A DNA stretch of 64,000 bases, taken from JACVRW01 sp963764665 (GTDB taxonomy: Bacteria > Actinomycetota > Thermoleophilia > Solirubrobacterales > Thermoleophilaceae). Under the pieces are notes generated by a model, which was not told where the DNA came from, made no database searches, and was given only the letters and a program-made list of their open reading frames with translations. Made by a program: the position numbers and the translations under genes. Shown here piece by piece: positions 33,087 through 42,297 of the stretch (position 1 is the stretch's first letter; each line of letters begins with the position of its first letter). The stretch spans positions 1-64,000 of the forward strand of contig CAVXTL010000010.1 in the NCBI GenBank assembly GCA_963764665.1, read 5' to 3'.

Positions 33087-33833
33087 GTGAAGAAGGAGCT
33101 TCGACCCGTCCACGACGCGCTCAACTGCGAGGTGTGCGGACGCACCATCCTCAAGGGGGAGCGCACCGAGAACTATCTGGCTCCGGGCGGGCACTGCAAC
33201 CTCGTCTGCGAGCTGTGCTCGGGCCGGGCCGAGAACGCCGGCTGGATCCGCGAGTCCGCCGCCGGCAGTCTGCCCACCCGGCTCCCGCGCGAGGAGCAGC
33301 GGGGCTCGTTTCTCACGCGCCTGAGGCGCAGGCGCCCCGAACCCTCCTACCAGGCCTCCGCGGGCCCGGCGCGCCACGCCGAGCCGCCCCAGCAGCCCAA
33401 TGGCGACGAGCCTCCCACCGGCGAGGAGCCGGCCGCCCCGCAGCGTACGCGCTCACGCCCCAAGGATCCCCGTCGCGTGCACGCGGTGCCCACCACCGCG
33501 GAGGTGAAGGTCGAGCGCGCGCTCGAGCTGTTCAACGACTCCGACCACCAGCGGACGATCGCCGGCCTGCGCCGGACCCTCGGCGACCCGTGGATCAGCG
33601 CGCTGCCGGACGAGGATCAGGCCAGCGCCGTGTCCGTGGTGGTGGCCTGGGAGCTGTCCTGGTACCGCTACCGCGTGGACCTGGGCGATGAGTCTCAGCC
33701 GGTGATGATGCTCGACAAGGGGGAGGAGATCGAGCAGATCGACGAATATCTACGTGAGTGGAACGCGGCGCTCGACAAGAGCGACCGGGTGCTTGCGGGA
33801 CACACTGACATCGATGGAGGTTCGGAAGGTTGA
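33087..33833 (+). CDS. Unknown protein with N-terminal zinc ribbon
   Basis: A 248-residue protein. Residues 12-45 hold two CxxC pairs (CEVCGR and CELCSG) that probably bind zinc. A proline/Arg-rich linker (about 70-130) is followed by a conserved-looking alpha-helical domain (TAEVKVERALELFNDSDHQR, then ALPDEDQASAVSVVVAWELS). I do not know the family function; the ribbon suggests nucleic-acid or protein binding. The next tiny gene overlaps its stop (TTGA), so the two are co-translated. A leaderless promoter lies directly upstream. Confidence 0.75.
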   Translation: MKKELRPVHDALNCEVCGRTILKGERTENYLAPGGHCNLVCELCSGRAENAGWIRESAAGSLPTRLPREEQRGSFLTRLRRRRPEPSYQASAGPARHAEPPQQPNGDEPPTGEEPAAPQRTRSRPKDPRRVHAVPTTAEVKVERALELFNDSDHQRTIAGLRRTLGDPWISALPDEDQASAVSVVVAWELSWYRYRVDLGDESQPVMMLDKGEEIEQIDEYLREWNAALDKSDRVLAGHTDIDGGSEG

Positions 33834-34036
33834 TCTACTGCGTCGTGCCCCAAGCACTGGCCGGTGAGCTCTACGACAGGCTCGCCGACTACTACAGCGA
33901 GGACCCCAACGTGGAGGTCATCATCGACCGCCGCGCCCAGGGCGGGAACCCGGGCGACCATCCGTCACATGCCGATCGCCGCAGGCGCCGCCCCAAGGGC
34001 AGCTTCCCGGTGATCGAGGCTCCCACGGCCGACTGA
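33830..34036 (+). CDS. Small basic protein, partner of zinc-ribbon gene
   Basis: A 68-residue protein starting at TTG, with MIYCVVPQALAGELYDRLAD and a segment DPNVEVIIDRRAQ, and ending in an Arg-rich, proline-containing tail. No family is recognised. The DRR-type motif and the short N-terminal alpha-beta unit recur in small actinobacterial proteins, but their function is not known to me. It overlaps the zinc-ribbon gene by four bases and precedes an RNase HI gene by 10 bp. Confidence 0.6.
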   Translation: MIYCVVPQALAGELYDRLADYYSEDPNVEVIIDRRAQGGNPGDHPSHADRRRRRPKGSFPVIEAPTAD

Positions 34037-34046
34037 GCCGGTCCCC

Positions 34047-34448
34047 TTGGACAAGGTCGTAGTGCACGTGGACGGGGGTGCCCGCGGGAACCCCGGTCCG
34101 GCGGCCGTGGCGGCCGTGGCCACCACGCCGGACGGCGACGAGCTGGCCGACCGCAGCGCCTACATCGGCGAGGCCACCAACAACGTGGCCGAGTACCGCG
34201 CGCTCCTGCTCGGTCTCGAGCTTGCCCGCGAGCTGGGCGCCCGCGCGGTCGAGGTGGTCAACGACTCGGAGCTCGTGGCCCGCCAGGTGGGGGGCGAGTA
34301 CAAGGTCAAGAACGCCGGGCTCAAGCCGCTCTTCCTGGAGACCATGCGCACCCTGCGCGAATTCGACGCCTGGGCGGTGCGGTCGGTGCGCCGCGAGCAG
34401 AACGAGCGCGCCGACGAGCTGGTGAACGAGGTCCTGGACGCCCGCTAG
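34047..34448 (+). CDS. Ribonuclease HI-family protein
   Basis: A 133-residue RNase H fold protein. The first catalytic Asp is in VHVDGGARGNPGPA, the Glu in NNVAEYRALLLGL, the second Asp in VVNDSELVARQV and the last in NERADELVNEVL. It belongs to the bacterial single-domain RNase HI family (often called RnhA-like in actinobacteria) and would remove RNA from hybrids. TTG 34047 is the only nearby start. Its stop interlocks with that of the convergent HAD phosphatase gene in a CTAG tetranucleotide. Confidence 0.9.
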   Translation: MDKVVVHVDGGARGNPGPAAVAAVATTPDGDELADRSAYIGEATNNVAEYRALLLGLELARELGARAVEVVNDSELVARQVGGEYKVKNAGLKPLFLETMRTLREFDAWAVRSVRREQNERADELVNEVLDAR

Positions 34449-35110
34449 GGCGTGAAGTACATCGGGTTCGGCAGCTTGTAGCTCTTGAGCGAGTAACCGC
34501 CCTTGAGGTCGCTGCGCTGGTCGCCCAGGTTGGCCAGGATCCGGTAGCCCCGCTTCTGGATCCGCTTGCGGGCGCCGGCCTTGTACGGAATCACCGACTC
34601 GTCCTTGTAGCTCGTGGGCTTGAGCGTGAGGTCGAGCTTGCCGGTGTACCCGGCGGCCTTCAGGTTGGTGGCGGACAGGTCGCGCAGGGGCTCGGGGCGA
34701 CCCGTGATGAAGAACACAGCGACCTTCTGGTCACGCGCCCAGCGATAGAAGGAACGCACCTGCCGGATCGCTGGGAGGTCCGACTGGACCGCGCACAGCG
34801 AGGCGTCCTCGAAGTCGCGCCCCTCGGCGCACCGGTAGAGCGACAGCGACGTGTCGTCGATGTCGAGCACGATCGCGGGCTTCTTCGGGCGCGGCTTCTT
34901 GTGCGACTTCAGCCAGCCCTTCACGAAAGCCTTGGCCCTGCTCACCTGCTTGGCGGTGTCGGAATTCCATTCGCCGGAGTCGTGGTAGGCGCGGATCTGG
35001 GCCGGGCTCGCGGGCGCCTTGGGCTCCTTTGCGCCCGATGTGCCGACAGCGACGAGTCCGACGAGGAGGGCGAGGCAGCAGAGGACGATGGTGGTGCGAG
35101 CGCCGGGCAC
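34445..35110 (-). CDS. Exported HAD acid phosphatase (class B-like)
   Basis: A 221-residue protein with an N-terminal signal peptide (about 1-28, hydrophobic LVGLVAVGTSGA) and a HAD domain of the plant/bacterial acid phosphatase family: VLDIDDTSLS (nucleophile Asp), FFITGRPE and ANLGDQRSDL. It would act outside the membrane on phosphomonoesters. It lies 10 bp after the Bcr/CflA gene on the same strand, so the two may form an operon. Its stop shares CTAG with the RNase HI gene. Confidence 0.85.
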   Translation of the reverse strand: MPGARTTIVLCCLALLVGLVAVGTSGAKEPKAPASPAQIRAYHDSGEWNSDTAKQVSRAKAFVKGWLKSHKKPRPKKPAIVLDIDDTSLSLYRCAEGRDFEDASLCAVQSDLPAIRQVRSFYRWARDQKVAVFFITGRPEPLRDLSATNLKAAGYTGKLDLTLKPTSYKDESVIPYKAGARKRIQKRGYRILANLGDQRSDLKGGYSLKSYKLPNPMYFTP

Positions 35111-35120
35111 GGGCGGAACT

Positions 35121-36326
35121 CTAGGGGAACGCGGCCCGGCCGCCGAGCGTCGCGTACGCGACCACGGCGGCTCCGGCCGAGGCGGCGATCACCACCGCCA
35201 TCGGCACCGCGGTGCCGGTTCCGCCCACCCCCACGAGCGGGGCCGACACGGCGCCGAACACGAACTGGCAGAGGCCAAGCAGCGCCGACGCGCTGCCCGC
35301 CCGGTCGGGGTGGTCCGCCATGGCAAGGGCCGACGCGTTCGGGAACACGAGACCCACGCTCGCCACGACCAGGAAGAGGCCTGTGAGCACTCCGGCCAGG
35401 CCTCCATCCGCGAGCACGCTCACAAGCAGCACGAGCGCCCCGGCCGCCTGGACGCCGAGCCCGGCCGCGAGCAACCGGGCGGGACCGGTGCGGGTGACCA
35501 GGCGGCTGCTCACGGCGCTCATCGCCATGATCCCGGCCGCGTTCGCGCCGAACACGAGGCTGAACTCGGTGGCCGAGAGGCCGTGGATCTCCTGGAGCAC
35601 GAAGGGCGATCCCGCGATGTAGGCGAACATCGCCGCGAACACGAGGCCGCAGGACAGCACGTAGCCCACGAAGCGCCGGTCGGAGAGGAGGTCCGCGAAG
35701 GCCCTCCGCGTGGCGGCCAGGCCGCCGCCGTGGCGGCGCTCCGGCGGGAGCGTCTCCGGGAGGGCCACGGCGACGATCACCAGGAGCGCCAGTCCCGCCG
35801 CCGCCAGCACCACGAACACGCCGCGCCAGTCGGTCACGTGGAGCAACTGGGCGCCTACCACCGGGGCCAGGATCGGCGCCAGTCCGTTCACGAGCATCAG
35901 CAGCGCGAAGAAGCGTGCCAGCGCGTCGCCCGAGTGGAGGTCGCGCGCGATCGCCCGGGCGAGCACGATTCCCACCGCTCCGGCCGCCCCCTGGAGCAGC
36001 CGCGCGCCGATCAGCCACCACACGTCGGGGGCCGCCGCGCACAGGAGCGAGGCGATGGTGAACGCTGCCAGGCCGGCGAGCAGGGGCCGCCGGCGCCCGA
36101 GGGCGTCGGAGGCCGGGCCGGCGAGCACCTGGCCGGCGGCCAGCCCGAACAGGCAGGCCGTGAGCGTGAGCTGCGCCTCGGATGCGGAGGCGCCGATGTC
36201 CCGGCTCAGCTCCGGAAGGCCGGGAAGATAGGTGTCCATGGCCACCGGGCCGAACGCCGACAGCGCCCCGAGGATCAGCACGATCCGCGACACGCGCACG
36301 GCCTTTGGAGGCGCCTGGCTCCGCAT
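35121..36326 (-). CDS. Bcr/CflA-family drug exporter (MFS)
   Basis: A 401-residue MFS transporter with twelve predicted membrane segments. The Bcr/CflA signs are the N-terminal SAFGPVAMDTYLPGLPEL and the loop ASDALGRRRPLLAG (motif A), then RLLQGAAGAVGIVLARAIARD. Members export bicyclomycin, chloramphenicol and related compounds by proton antiport; the natural substrate here is not known. The 176 bp to glnN hold no other gene. The HAD phosphatase follows 10 bp downstream on the minus strand. Confidence 0.88.
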   Translation of the reverse strand: MRSQAPPKAVRVSRIVLILGALSAFGPVAMDTYLPGLPELSRDIGASASEAQLTLTACLFGLAAGQVLAGPASDALGRRRPLLAGLAAFTIASLLCAAAPDVWWLIGARLLQGAAGAVGIVLARAIARDLHSGDALARFFALLMLVNGLAPILAPVVGAQLLHVTDWRGVFVVLAAAGLALLVIVAVALPETLPPERRHGGGLAATRRAFADLLSDRRFVGYVLSCGLVFAAMFAYIAGSPFVLQEIHGLSATEFSLVFGANAAGIMAMSAVSSRLVTRTGPARLLAAGLGVQAAGALVLLVSVLADGGLAGVLTGLFLVVASVGLVFPNASALAMADHPDRAGSASALLGLCQFVFGAVSAPLVGVGGTGTAVPMAVVIAASAGAAVVAYATLGGRAAFP

Positions 36327-36502
36327 GGGGGCGGACCCTACGCGCCCGGGAGCCCGACCCGAGGGAGAAACGCGGGCGCGGAATCTTGGACATGGGGATA
36401 ATGCGTGCCGTCCGGGCGGGGACTAGGTTTGAACCCGCCCGCTGTCAATCCGGTCGATCTTGCGTGCTCGCGCGCACGCCCGTAGGAGGCCCTTCCCGCA
36501 AC

Positions 36503-38644
36503 ATGGCAACCATCCGTCAGAAGAACGTCACCGCTTCGCAGTGGAGCCCCAACGGCGGCGCGCTCGGTACCGCGGACCTCTCGCAGCCGGCCAACAACCC
36601 GTTCGGAGCCAACGTCTTCTCGCTGGCCGCCCAGCGCCAGCGGCTCCCCAAGGACGTCTTCAAGCAGCTTCAGCGCACCCTCGACAGGGGCGAGGCCATC
36701 GACCCGTCGCTCGCTGACGCCGTCGCGGCGGCGATGAAGGACTGGGCGCTCGAGAAGGGCGCCACGCACTTCACCCACTGGTTCCAGCCGCTGACCGGCC
36801 TCACCGCGGAGAAGCACGACTCGTTCTTCAATCCCGCGGGGGAGGGCACCGCGCTCGCGGAGTTCTCGGGCAAGGAGCTGATCCAGGGCGAGCCGGACGC
36901 GTCCTCGTTCCCCACCGGCGGCGTTCGCGCGACCTTCGAGGCGCGTGGCTACACCGCGTGGGACCCGACCAGCCCCGCCTTCATCCTCGAGAACCCCAAC
37001 GGTGCGCTTCTCTGCATTCCCACCGCCTTCGCCTCATGGACCGGTGAGGCTCTGGACGCCAAGATCCCGCTGCTGCGCTCGATGGACGCGCTGTCGCGCT
37101 CGGCCGTCCGGGCGCTGCGGCTGCTCGGCGACGAGCACGCGCAGCGCGTGTTCACCACGGTCGGGCCCGAGCAGGAGTACTTCCTGATCGACGAGCAGTA
37201 CTACTTCGAGCGTCCCGACCTCGTGACCACCGGCCGGACGCTGTTCGGGGCCCAGCCGCCCAAGGGCCACGAGCTGGACGACCACTACTTCGGGTCGATC
37301 CCCGAGCGTGTGCTCGCCTACATGATGGAGTGCGAGATGGAGCTCGCCAAGCTCGGCGTGCCCGTCAAGACCCGCCACAACGAGGTGGCCCCGGGCCAGT
37401 ACGAGCTGGCGCCCGTGTTCGAGAACTCGAACGTGGGCTCCGACCACCAGCAGCTGACCATGCAGCTCATGATGAGCGTGGCCCGCAAGTACGGGCTCGT
37501 CTGCCTGCTGCACGAGAAGCCGTTCGCGGGCGTGAACGGCTCCGGCAAGCACAACAACTGGTCGATGGGCACCGACGGGGGCGGGAACCTCCTCGAGCCC
37601 GGCGACAGTCCTTCGGAGAACATCAACTTCCTGTTCTTCTGCGCGGCCGTGATCCGGGCTGTGAACAAGCACCAGGGGCTGCTGCGCGCCTCGGTGGCGG
37701 CCATCGGCCAGGACCACCGCTTGGGCGCCAACGAGGCGCCGCCGGCGATCATCTCGATCTTCCTCGGCGCGGAGCTCGAGAAGGTCTTCGAGGCGATCGC
37801 GTCCGGCGAGGGCGACCCGCACACCCCGGGCTCGTTCCTCGGGCTGGGCACGCCGGTGCTTCCGCCGCTTCCCCGCCATGGCGGGGATCGCAACCGCACC
37901 TCGCCGTTTGCCTTCACCGGCAACAAGTTCGAGTTCCGCGCGCTCGGGTCGAGCATGTCGCTCGCCTTCCCGAACACGGTGCTCAACACGATCGTGGCCG
38001 AGGCGATCGACGAGCTGGCCGACCACTTGGAGAAGGCGCCCGGCGCGGACATCGCGGAGAAGGTGACCGCGGTCGTGAAGGACGCCTACCTGGAGAACAA
38101 GCAGGTGCTCTTCGGCGGCGACAACTACTCGGACGAGTGGCACGCGGAGGCGGAGCAGCGCGGGCTCAAGAACCTGCGCACAACGCCGGACGCGCTGCCC
38201 GAGGTGCTCGCGGACACCACGATCGAGGCGTTCGGGAAGTACGAGGTGCTCTCGGAGCGCGAGCTCGAGTCGCGGTACGAGGTCTGGGTCGAGCAGTACG
38301 TGATCAGGGCCAACATCGAGGCCGAGACCACCGCGGCGATAGCACGCACGCTGCTGCTGCCGGCCGTGCTGCGGCACCTGGCGCTGATCGACTCGGCCGA
38401 GGTGCCCGGCCTCGCCGAGGAGGTGCGCCCGCTGGCCGAGGAGCTGGCGGAGCGGGTGAGGGCGCTCGAGAGCGCCAACGGCTACCCCGACGGGGTGGAG
38501 GGCCTGGACCTGGCCATCTACGCCCGCGACAGCCAGCTCGCGGCGATGGTGGAGGTGCGGCGGGTGGCCGACCGGCTCGAGAAGCTCGTGGCCGACGACC
38601 TCTGGCCGCTGCCGAAGTACAGCGAGATCCTGTTCGTGCGCTGA
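36503..38644 (+). CDS. glnN: Type III glutamine synthetase
   Basis: ATP-dependent synthesis of glutamine from glutamate and ammonia. The 713-residue length is typical of GSIII, much longer than GSI. Active-site and metal motifs are EQEYFLID, KTRHNEVAPGQYELAP, VNGSGKHNNWSM and the adenylate-binding GNKFEFRALGSS. ATG 36503 has the Shine-Dalgarno TAGGAGG at 36483-36489. The 176 bp upstream show no PII-linked or riboswitch element I recognise. A strong GC hairpin follows the stop. GSIII is uncommon in actinobacteria compared with GSI, so it may serve nitrogen limitation. Confidence 0.95.
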   Translation: MATIRQKNVTASQWSPNGGALGTADLSQPANNPFGANVFSLAAQRQRLPKDVFKQLQRTLDRGEAIDPSLADAVAAAMKDWALEKGATHFTHWFQPLTGLTAEKHDSFFNPAGEGTALAEFSGKELIQGEPDASSFPTGGVRATFEARGYTAWDPTSPAFILENPNGALLCIPTAFASWTGEALDAKIPLLRSMDALSRSAVRALRLLGDEHAQRVFTTVGPEQEYFLIDEQYYFERPDLVTTGRTLFGAQPPKGHELDDHYFGSIPERVLAYMMECEMELAKLGVPVKTRHNEVAPGQYELAPVFENSNVGSDHQQLTMQLMMSVARKYGLVCLLHEKPFAGVNGSGKHNNWSMGTDGGGNLLEPGDSPSENINFLFFCAAVIRAVNKHQGLLRASVAAIGQDHRLGANEAPPAIISIFLGAELEKVFEAIASGEGDPHTPGSFLGLGTPVLPPLPRHGGDRNRTSPFAFTGNKFEFRALGSSMSLAFPNTVLNTIVAEAIDELADHLEKAPGADIAEKVTAVVKDAYLENKQVLFGGDNYSDEWHAEAEQRGLKNLRTTPDALPEVLADTTIEAFGKYEVLSERELESRYEVWVEQYVIRANIEAETTAAIARTLLLPAVLRHLALIDSAEVPGLAEEVRPLAEELAERVRALESANGYPDGVEGLDLAIYARDSQLAAMVEVRRVADRLEKLVADDLWPLPKYSEILFVR

Positions 38645-38646
38645 CC

Positions 38647-38678
38647 GGCGCCCCGCCGCCTCCATGCGGCGGAGCGCC
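38647..38678 (+). terminator. Strong hairpin terminator after glnN
   Basis: Stem arms GGCGC/GCGCC and CCGCCGC/GCGGCGG with one C-A mismatch and a 6-nt loop, followed by GAGTTT. It lies 2 bp after the glnN stop, before the convergent CHRD gene. Confidence 0.7.
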
Positions 38679-38687
38679 GAGTTTGGG

Positions 38688-39227
38688 TCAGCGGTGCTTG
38701 CCGAGGTCGAGCTGGGCGCGGATCTCGCCCCCGGGCCGACCCGTGGTGTGCACGTTCACGTAGGTGGCGCCGGCGCGGATCGCGTCGACCATCTCTCCGA
38801 ACTCGCCAGGCGCGATTCCCTGTGCCATGGCGCCGCCTCCCACGTCAGCCGGCCGCAGCGAGCCCGTGACCGTGCCGCCATCGGCTGGGCATGCCGGCGG
38901 CGAGGTGCCCGCCGGAGCGTTGCCGAGGTTGGTGCACAGGAACGCGACGATCGCGCCGTTGTTGGTGGCGTTCTCGAAGTGGATGTGCGCCTGGGTGGCC
39001 GGCGACTCCAGGTCGTCATAGGTGAGCCTGTACCGGATCTCCTGGCCCGACCGGTTCACGAAGGCCCGGAACTCACCGGCCCCGGGGGTGGACAGCGCCG
39101 GCACCTCCTCGTAGCCGGTCAGTGACTCGCTGATTTTCTGGCCCCCGGTGGCCACCGCCACGGCGCCCACCGTCAGAGCCCCCACCAACGCGGCGGCTAT
39201 GGCGAGCTTCACGCGAGCATTCCTCAC
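38688..39227 (-). CDS. Exported CHRD-domain protein
   Basis: A 179-residue protein with a signal peptide (KLAIAAALVGALTVGAVAVA) and a CHRD domain (SESLTGYEEVPALSTPGAGE, QAHIHFENATNNGAIVAFLC, VNVHTTGRPGGEIRAQL). The domain is named for chordin and may be a metal-binding fold, but bacterial functions are not known. Two Cys in the middle could form a disulfide in the secreted protein. The upstream AGGA (GTGAGGAATG) can serve as Shine-Dalgarno. It is monocistronic. Confidence 0.85.
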   Translation of the reverse strand: MRNARVKLAIAAALVGALTVGAVAVATGGQKISESLTGYEEVPALSTPGAGEFRAFVNRSGQEIRYRLTYDDLESPATQAHIHFENATNNGAIVAFLCTNLGNAPAGTSPPACPADGGTVTGSLRPADVGGGAMAQGIAPGEFGEMVDAIRAGATYVNVHTTGRPGGEIRAQLDLGKHR

Positions 39228-39299
39228 AACGCTTCTCCTCCCAGCGGGGACATGGTGGGAGGGTGTACGCGTGGCGGCGAGCGGAGGTTCGATGGCGAC

Positions 39300-39305
39300 T
39301 ACGCT
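39300..39305 (+). promoter_or_regulatory. -10 box of 39312 gene, leaderless geometry
   Basis: TACGCT ends 6 nt before ATG 39312. Confidence 0.5.
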
Positions 39306-39311
39306 TGTGCG

Positions 39312-39818
39312 ATGAGGATTTTCGGGCGCCTACGGCAGCGCGCATCCCGCGTCCGCCCCGTTGGCGACCACCCCTTCGAGACCGCCGCGGATCAGCTGGC
39401 AATCGCCCATTACGACCGGCTCGGTGAGAAGGCCGTGATCGCCCAGCTGACCCACCTTTCCCGCGACGAGCTGGCCGAGGTGGAGGCGTATGAGCGCGCC
39501 CACAGGGAACGCCCGGCGGTTCTCGAGGCCTTGAACTACGCGCTCCAGGGTGGGGTGGACGCCGCCACGGCCAAGGCCGTGGGTGACTTCGAGCGCAGCG
39601 TGGCGGGTCGCCGGTCGGAGCCGGCCGCGCCCGACCGGCACGAGCTGGACGCGCTGCGCCAGGAGGCGCGCTACCAGCGCGAGCGGCTCGACCTCTACCG
39701 CGCCAAGCTGTACGGCGGGCAGCCGCTCAGCGACAGCAAGCTCCGCGACCTCCAGCGCGGCGCCGAGGGGGCTGCCGCCCGCCTCAAGCGGGCGGAGGAC
39801 GCAGGGCATGAGCGCTAG
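39312..39818 (+). CDS. Unknown helical protein with the 46-residue module
   Basis: A 168-residue helical, charged protein. Residues 33-78 form the module HYDRLGEKAVIAQLTHL... that also ends the epimerase-like protein at 25121, aligned without gaps. The C-terminal part is a coiled-coil-like stretch rich in Glu and Arg (LRQEARYQRERLDLYRAKL). The family function is unknown. ATG 39312 lies 6 nt after a TACGCT box; the frame is open further upstream but without conserved sequence. Its stop interlocks with that of the convergent NhaA-DsbA gene. Confidence 0.6.
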   Translation: MRIFGRLRQRASRVRPVGDHPFETAADQLAIAHYDRLGEKAVIAQLTHLSRDELAEVEAYERAHRERPAVLEALNYALQGGVDAATAKAVGDFERSVAGRRSEPAAPDRHELDALRQEARYQRERLDLYRAKLYGGQPLSDSKLRDLQRGAEGAAARLKRAEDAGHER

Positions 39819-41698
39819 ACGGCAGCTGCGGTGGCCCTGGCCCGCACCCTGGCCGCGTTCACCTCGCGGGTGAGGGTCGGCACGTCGTAGGCGCCCTGAT
39901 GGCGCTTTCCGTTGATGAAGAAGGTGGGCGTGCCGGCCACGCCGCTCGCGTCGGCTCCGGCCACGTCCTCGGCCACGCGCGCGGCGTGCTCGCGCCGGGT
40001 GAGCTCGTCCCAGAACCGCTCCGTGTCGAGTCCGATCTCGGCCGCGTAGCCCTCGAGGTCGGACAGCTGCAGCGAATCCTGATGTGCGAGCAGCCTGTCG
40101 TGCATCGCCCAGAAGGCTCCCTGCGATGCCGCGGTCTCCGCCGCCTCGGCCGCCATCTGCGCCTGCGGGTGCACGTCGTTGAGCGGGAGGTGGCGCCACA
40201 CGTAGCGCAGGTCGTCACCGAACGAGTCGAGTAGCTCGCGGATCACCACCTCGGCCTGCCCGCAGAAGGGGCATTGGTAGTCGCCGTACTCCACGAGCGT
40301 GACCGGCGCGTCCACGGGGCCGCGGACGTGGTCTCGCTCCCCGACGTCGTCGGCGAGGTCGAGCAGCTCGTCGGCCGTGCCGGCCAGCTGCCGCGCCCGC
40401 ATCGTTGCCGGCAGCCTGGCGATCACGCGGAAGACGATCCAGCTGAGCAGGGTCGCCACGATCGCGGCTCCGAGCACGCCGAGCTTGGCCTCGTCCAGGG
40501 CGCGGCCGGTGAACGCCTGGGTCGAGATCAGGAGTGAGATCGTGAAGCCGATGCCCGCCACCGCCCCGCCGCCGACGATCGTGGGCCAGCTGAGCGCGCG
40601 CCGCAGGCCGCCCAGCCAGGGCCGCGACGCGAGCCAGGTGGCGCTGATGATCCCGATCGGCTTGCCGACCACGTAGCCGAACAGGATCCCGAGCGTGATC
40701 GGTGACGTGACGGCGTCGCCAAGCAGGTCTCCGTCCACGTGGATCCCCACGTTCGCGAGCGCGAACAGCGGCACGATCACGAAGCCGGTCCAGGGATGGA
40801 GCCGGTGCTGGAGCCGCTCGTTGGCCGAGATCGCGGAGGCCACGCTCCGCTGCGCCGAGCGCGCCGCCTCGGGCGTGGGCTGCTCGCGGAACGAGCGGGT
40901 CAGCTCGGTCACACGCTCGAGGTCGCCGCGCGCCGGCGGGTAGGCGCTCGTGACCAGGCCCGCGGCCAGTCCGGCGATCACCGGATCGACGCCCGACTGG
41001 TGGAGCGCGCCCCAGAGCGCCACGCCGAGCGCGAGCGCGGCCGGCATCCGCCAGCCGGCCGGGGCGAACCTGAGCGCGACCAGGGCGGCGAAGAGCGCTA
41101 CGGCCACGGCGAGCGGCACCAGCGAGACGTCCTCCGTGTAGACCGTGGCGATCACGGTCAGCGCCACGAGGTCGTCGATCACCACGATCGTGAGCAAGCG
41201 GACGCGGAGCCGGGTGGCCCCTGACGCCACCAGGGCCAGCGCGCCGAGCGCGAAGGCCGTATCCGTGGACATGGCGGCCCCCCAACCGCCAGCGCCCGGC
41301 CCGCCGGCGTTGATGGCCAGGTAGATCGCGACGGGCACGAGCATGCCTCCGGCCGCCGCGATCAGGGGGATCGCCACCCGCCGCCGCTCGCGAAGCTCTC
41401 CCATGTCGAGCTCGCGCTTGGCCTCCAGCCCGACCACGAGGAAGAAGAAGGTCATCAGGCCCTCGTTGACCCAGTGACGGAGATCCATGGAGATGCCGTC
41501 GCCGCCGAGGCGGATCGAGAGCTGGGTGTCCCAGACCGACTCGTATGACTCCCACCAGGGCGAGTTGGCCCACAGGAGCGCGGCGATCGTGGCGCCGAGG
41601 AGGGCGGCGGCCCCGGCGGTCTCGGTGCGGAGGAAGTCCCGAACGGGGGCCGCAAGGTTGCGGGCCCACGCGGTGCGGCCGGCGTATTGGGCATTCAT
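39815..41698 (-). CDS. NhaA Na+/H+ antiporter fused to a DsbA-like domain
   Basis: A 627-residue fusion. The N-terminal 430 residues are an NhaA antiporter with the ion-site acids Asp146 (STDTAFALG) and the pair Asp175-Asp176 (VVIDDLVAL). The C-terminal 160 residues are a DsbA/thioredoxin-like domain with CPFC (476-479) and a cis-Pro loop GTPTFFING. NhaA-thioredoxin fusions are known in actinobacteria; the oxidoreductase part may protect or regulate the antiporter. ATG 41698 starts the NhaA part correctly. The stop is shared with the convergent gene in CTAG. Confidence 0.93.
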   Translation of the reverse strand: MNAQYAGRTAWARNLAAPVRDFLRTETAGAAALLGATIAALLWANSPWWESYESVWDTQLSIRLGGDGISMDLRHWVNEGLMTFFFLVVGLEAKRELDMGELRERRRVAIPLIAAAGGMLVPVAIYLAINAGGPGAGGWGAAMSTDTAFALGALALVASGATRLRVRLLTIVVIDDLVALTVIATVYTEDVSLVPLAVAVALFAALVALRFAPAGWRMPAALALGVALWGALHQSGVDPVIAGLAAGLVTSAYPPARGDLERVTELTRSFREQPTPEAARSAQRSVASAISANERLQHRLHPWTGFVIVPLFALANVGIHVDGDLLGDAVTSPITLGILFGYVVGKPIGIISATWLASRPWLGGLRRALSWPTIVGGGAVAGIGFTISLLISTQAFTGRALDEAKLGVLGAAIVATLLSWIVFRVIARLPATMRARQLAGTADELLDLADDVGERDHVRGPVDAPVTLVEYGDYQCPFCGQAEVVIRELLDSFGDDLRYVWRHLPLNDVHPQAQMAAEAAETAASQGAFWAMHDRLLAHQDSLQLSDLEGYAAEIGLDTERFWDELTRREHAARVAEDVAGADASGVAGTPTFFINGKRHQGAYDVPTLTREVNAARVRARATAAAV

Positions 41699-41730
41699 GG
41701 CCGCGGGATTGTGCCGGAGACCTCCCGACG

Positions 41731-42234
41731 TCAGCCGACGGGCGCGCGGCGCTGTTCCAGCAGCAGCGTCGTCAGCGCCGGCAGCTCGAGCGGCCGGGCG
41801 AACAGGAACCCCTGTCCGAGCGGGCAACCGAGCATGAGAAGGGTGTCGCGCTGCACCGGCAGCTCGATCCCCTCGGCCACCAGCCGGAGCCCGAGGCTGT
41901 TGGCCAGCTCGATGATTCCCCGCACGAGGGCCGGATCGCCCTCGATGTCCCCAAGCTCCTGGACGAACGGGCGCGCGATCTTGAGACCGTGGACCGGCAG
42001 GCGCCTGAGGTGGCTGAGCGACGAGTAGCCCTCGCCGAAGTCGTCGGGCATCAGCCGGACCCCGGTCTGCGTGATGCGGTCGAGCTTGGCGATCGTGACC
42101 TCGGCGTTCTGCGTGACCGACTCGGTCACCTCCAGGACGAGCCCGTCGGGCTCGAGCCCGGTGGCGGCCCGCGTGTCCTCCACGAGGCGCTCGAAGAGAG
42201 GGTCGATCCGGATCGACCAAACAACCTTTGTCTC
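41731..42234 (-). pseudogene. EAL-domain fragment, N-terminus lost
   Basis: The minus strand encodes the C-terminal two thirds of an EAL (c-di-GMP phosphodiesterase) domain: LVLEVTESVTQNAE, PDDFGEGYSSLSHL, LKIARPFVQEL, LVAEGIEL and GCPLGQGFLFARPL. The catalytic EAL motif block and the first hundred or so residues are missing. The frame is open to a TGA at 42235-42237, and the coding similarity ends about 15 bases before it (SIRIDPLFERLVED). A GTG at 42183 could start a 150-residue product but would not be an active enzyme. It abuts a truncated VOC gene, so a deletion joined two remnants here. Confidence 0.7.
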
Positions 42235-42297
42235 TCAAGCGGGTGTAGGGTGCGCCCCCGCTCGCCCTGGACTCGAACCAACCGTCGGAGGCCAAGC

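Noticed and set aside
36327..36502. Regulatory RNA upstream of glnN
   Set aside because: Only a Shine-Dalgarno site was clear; I saw no glutamine riboswitch core or stable stem series.
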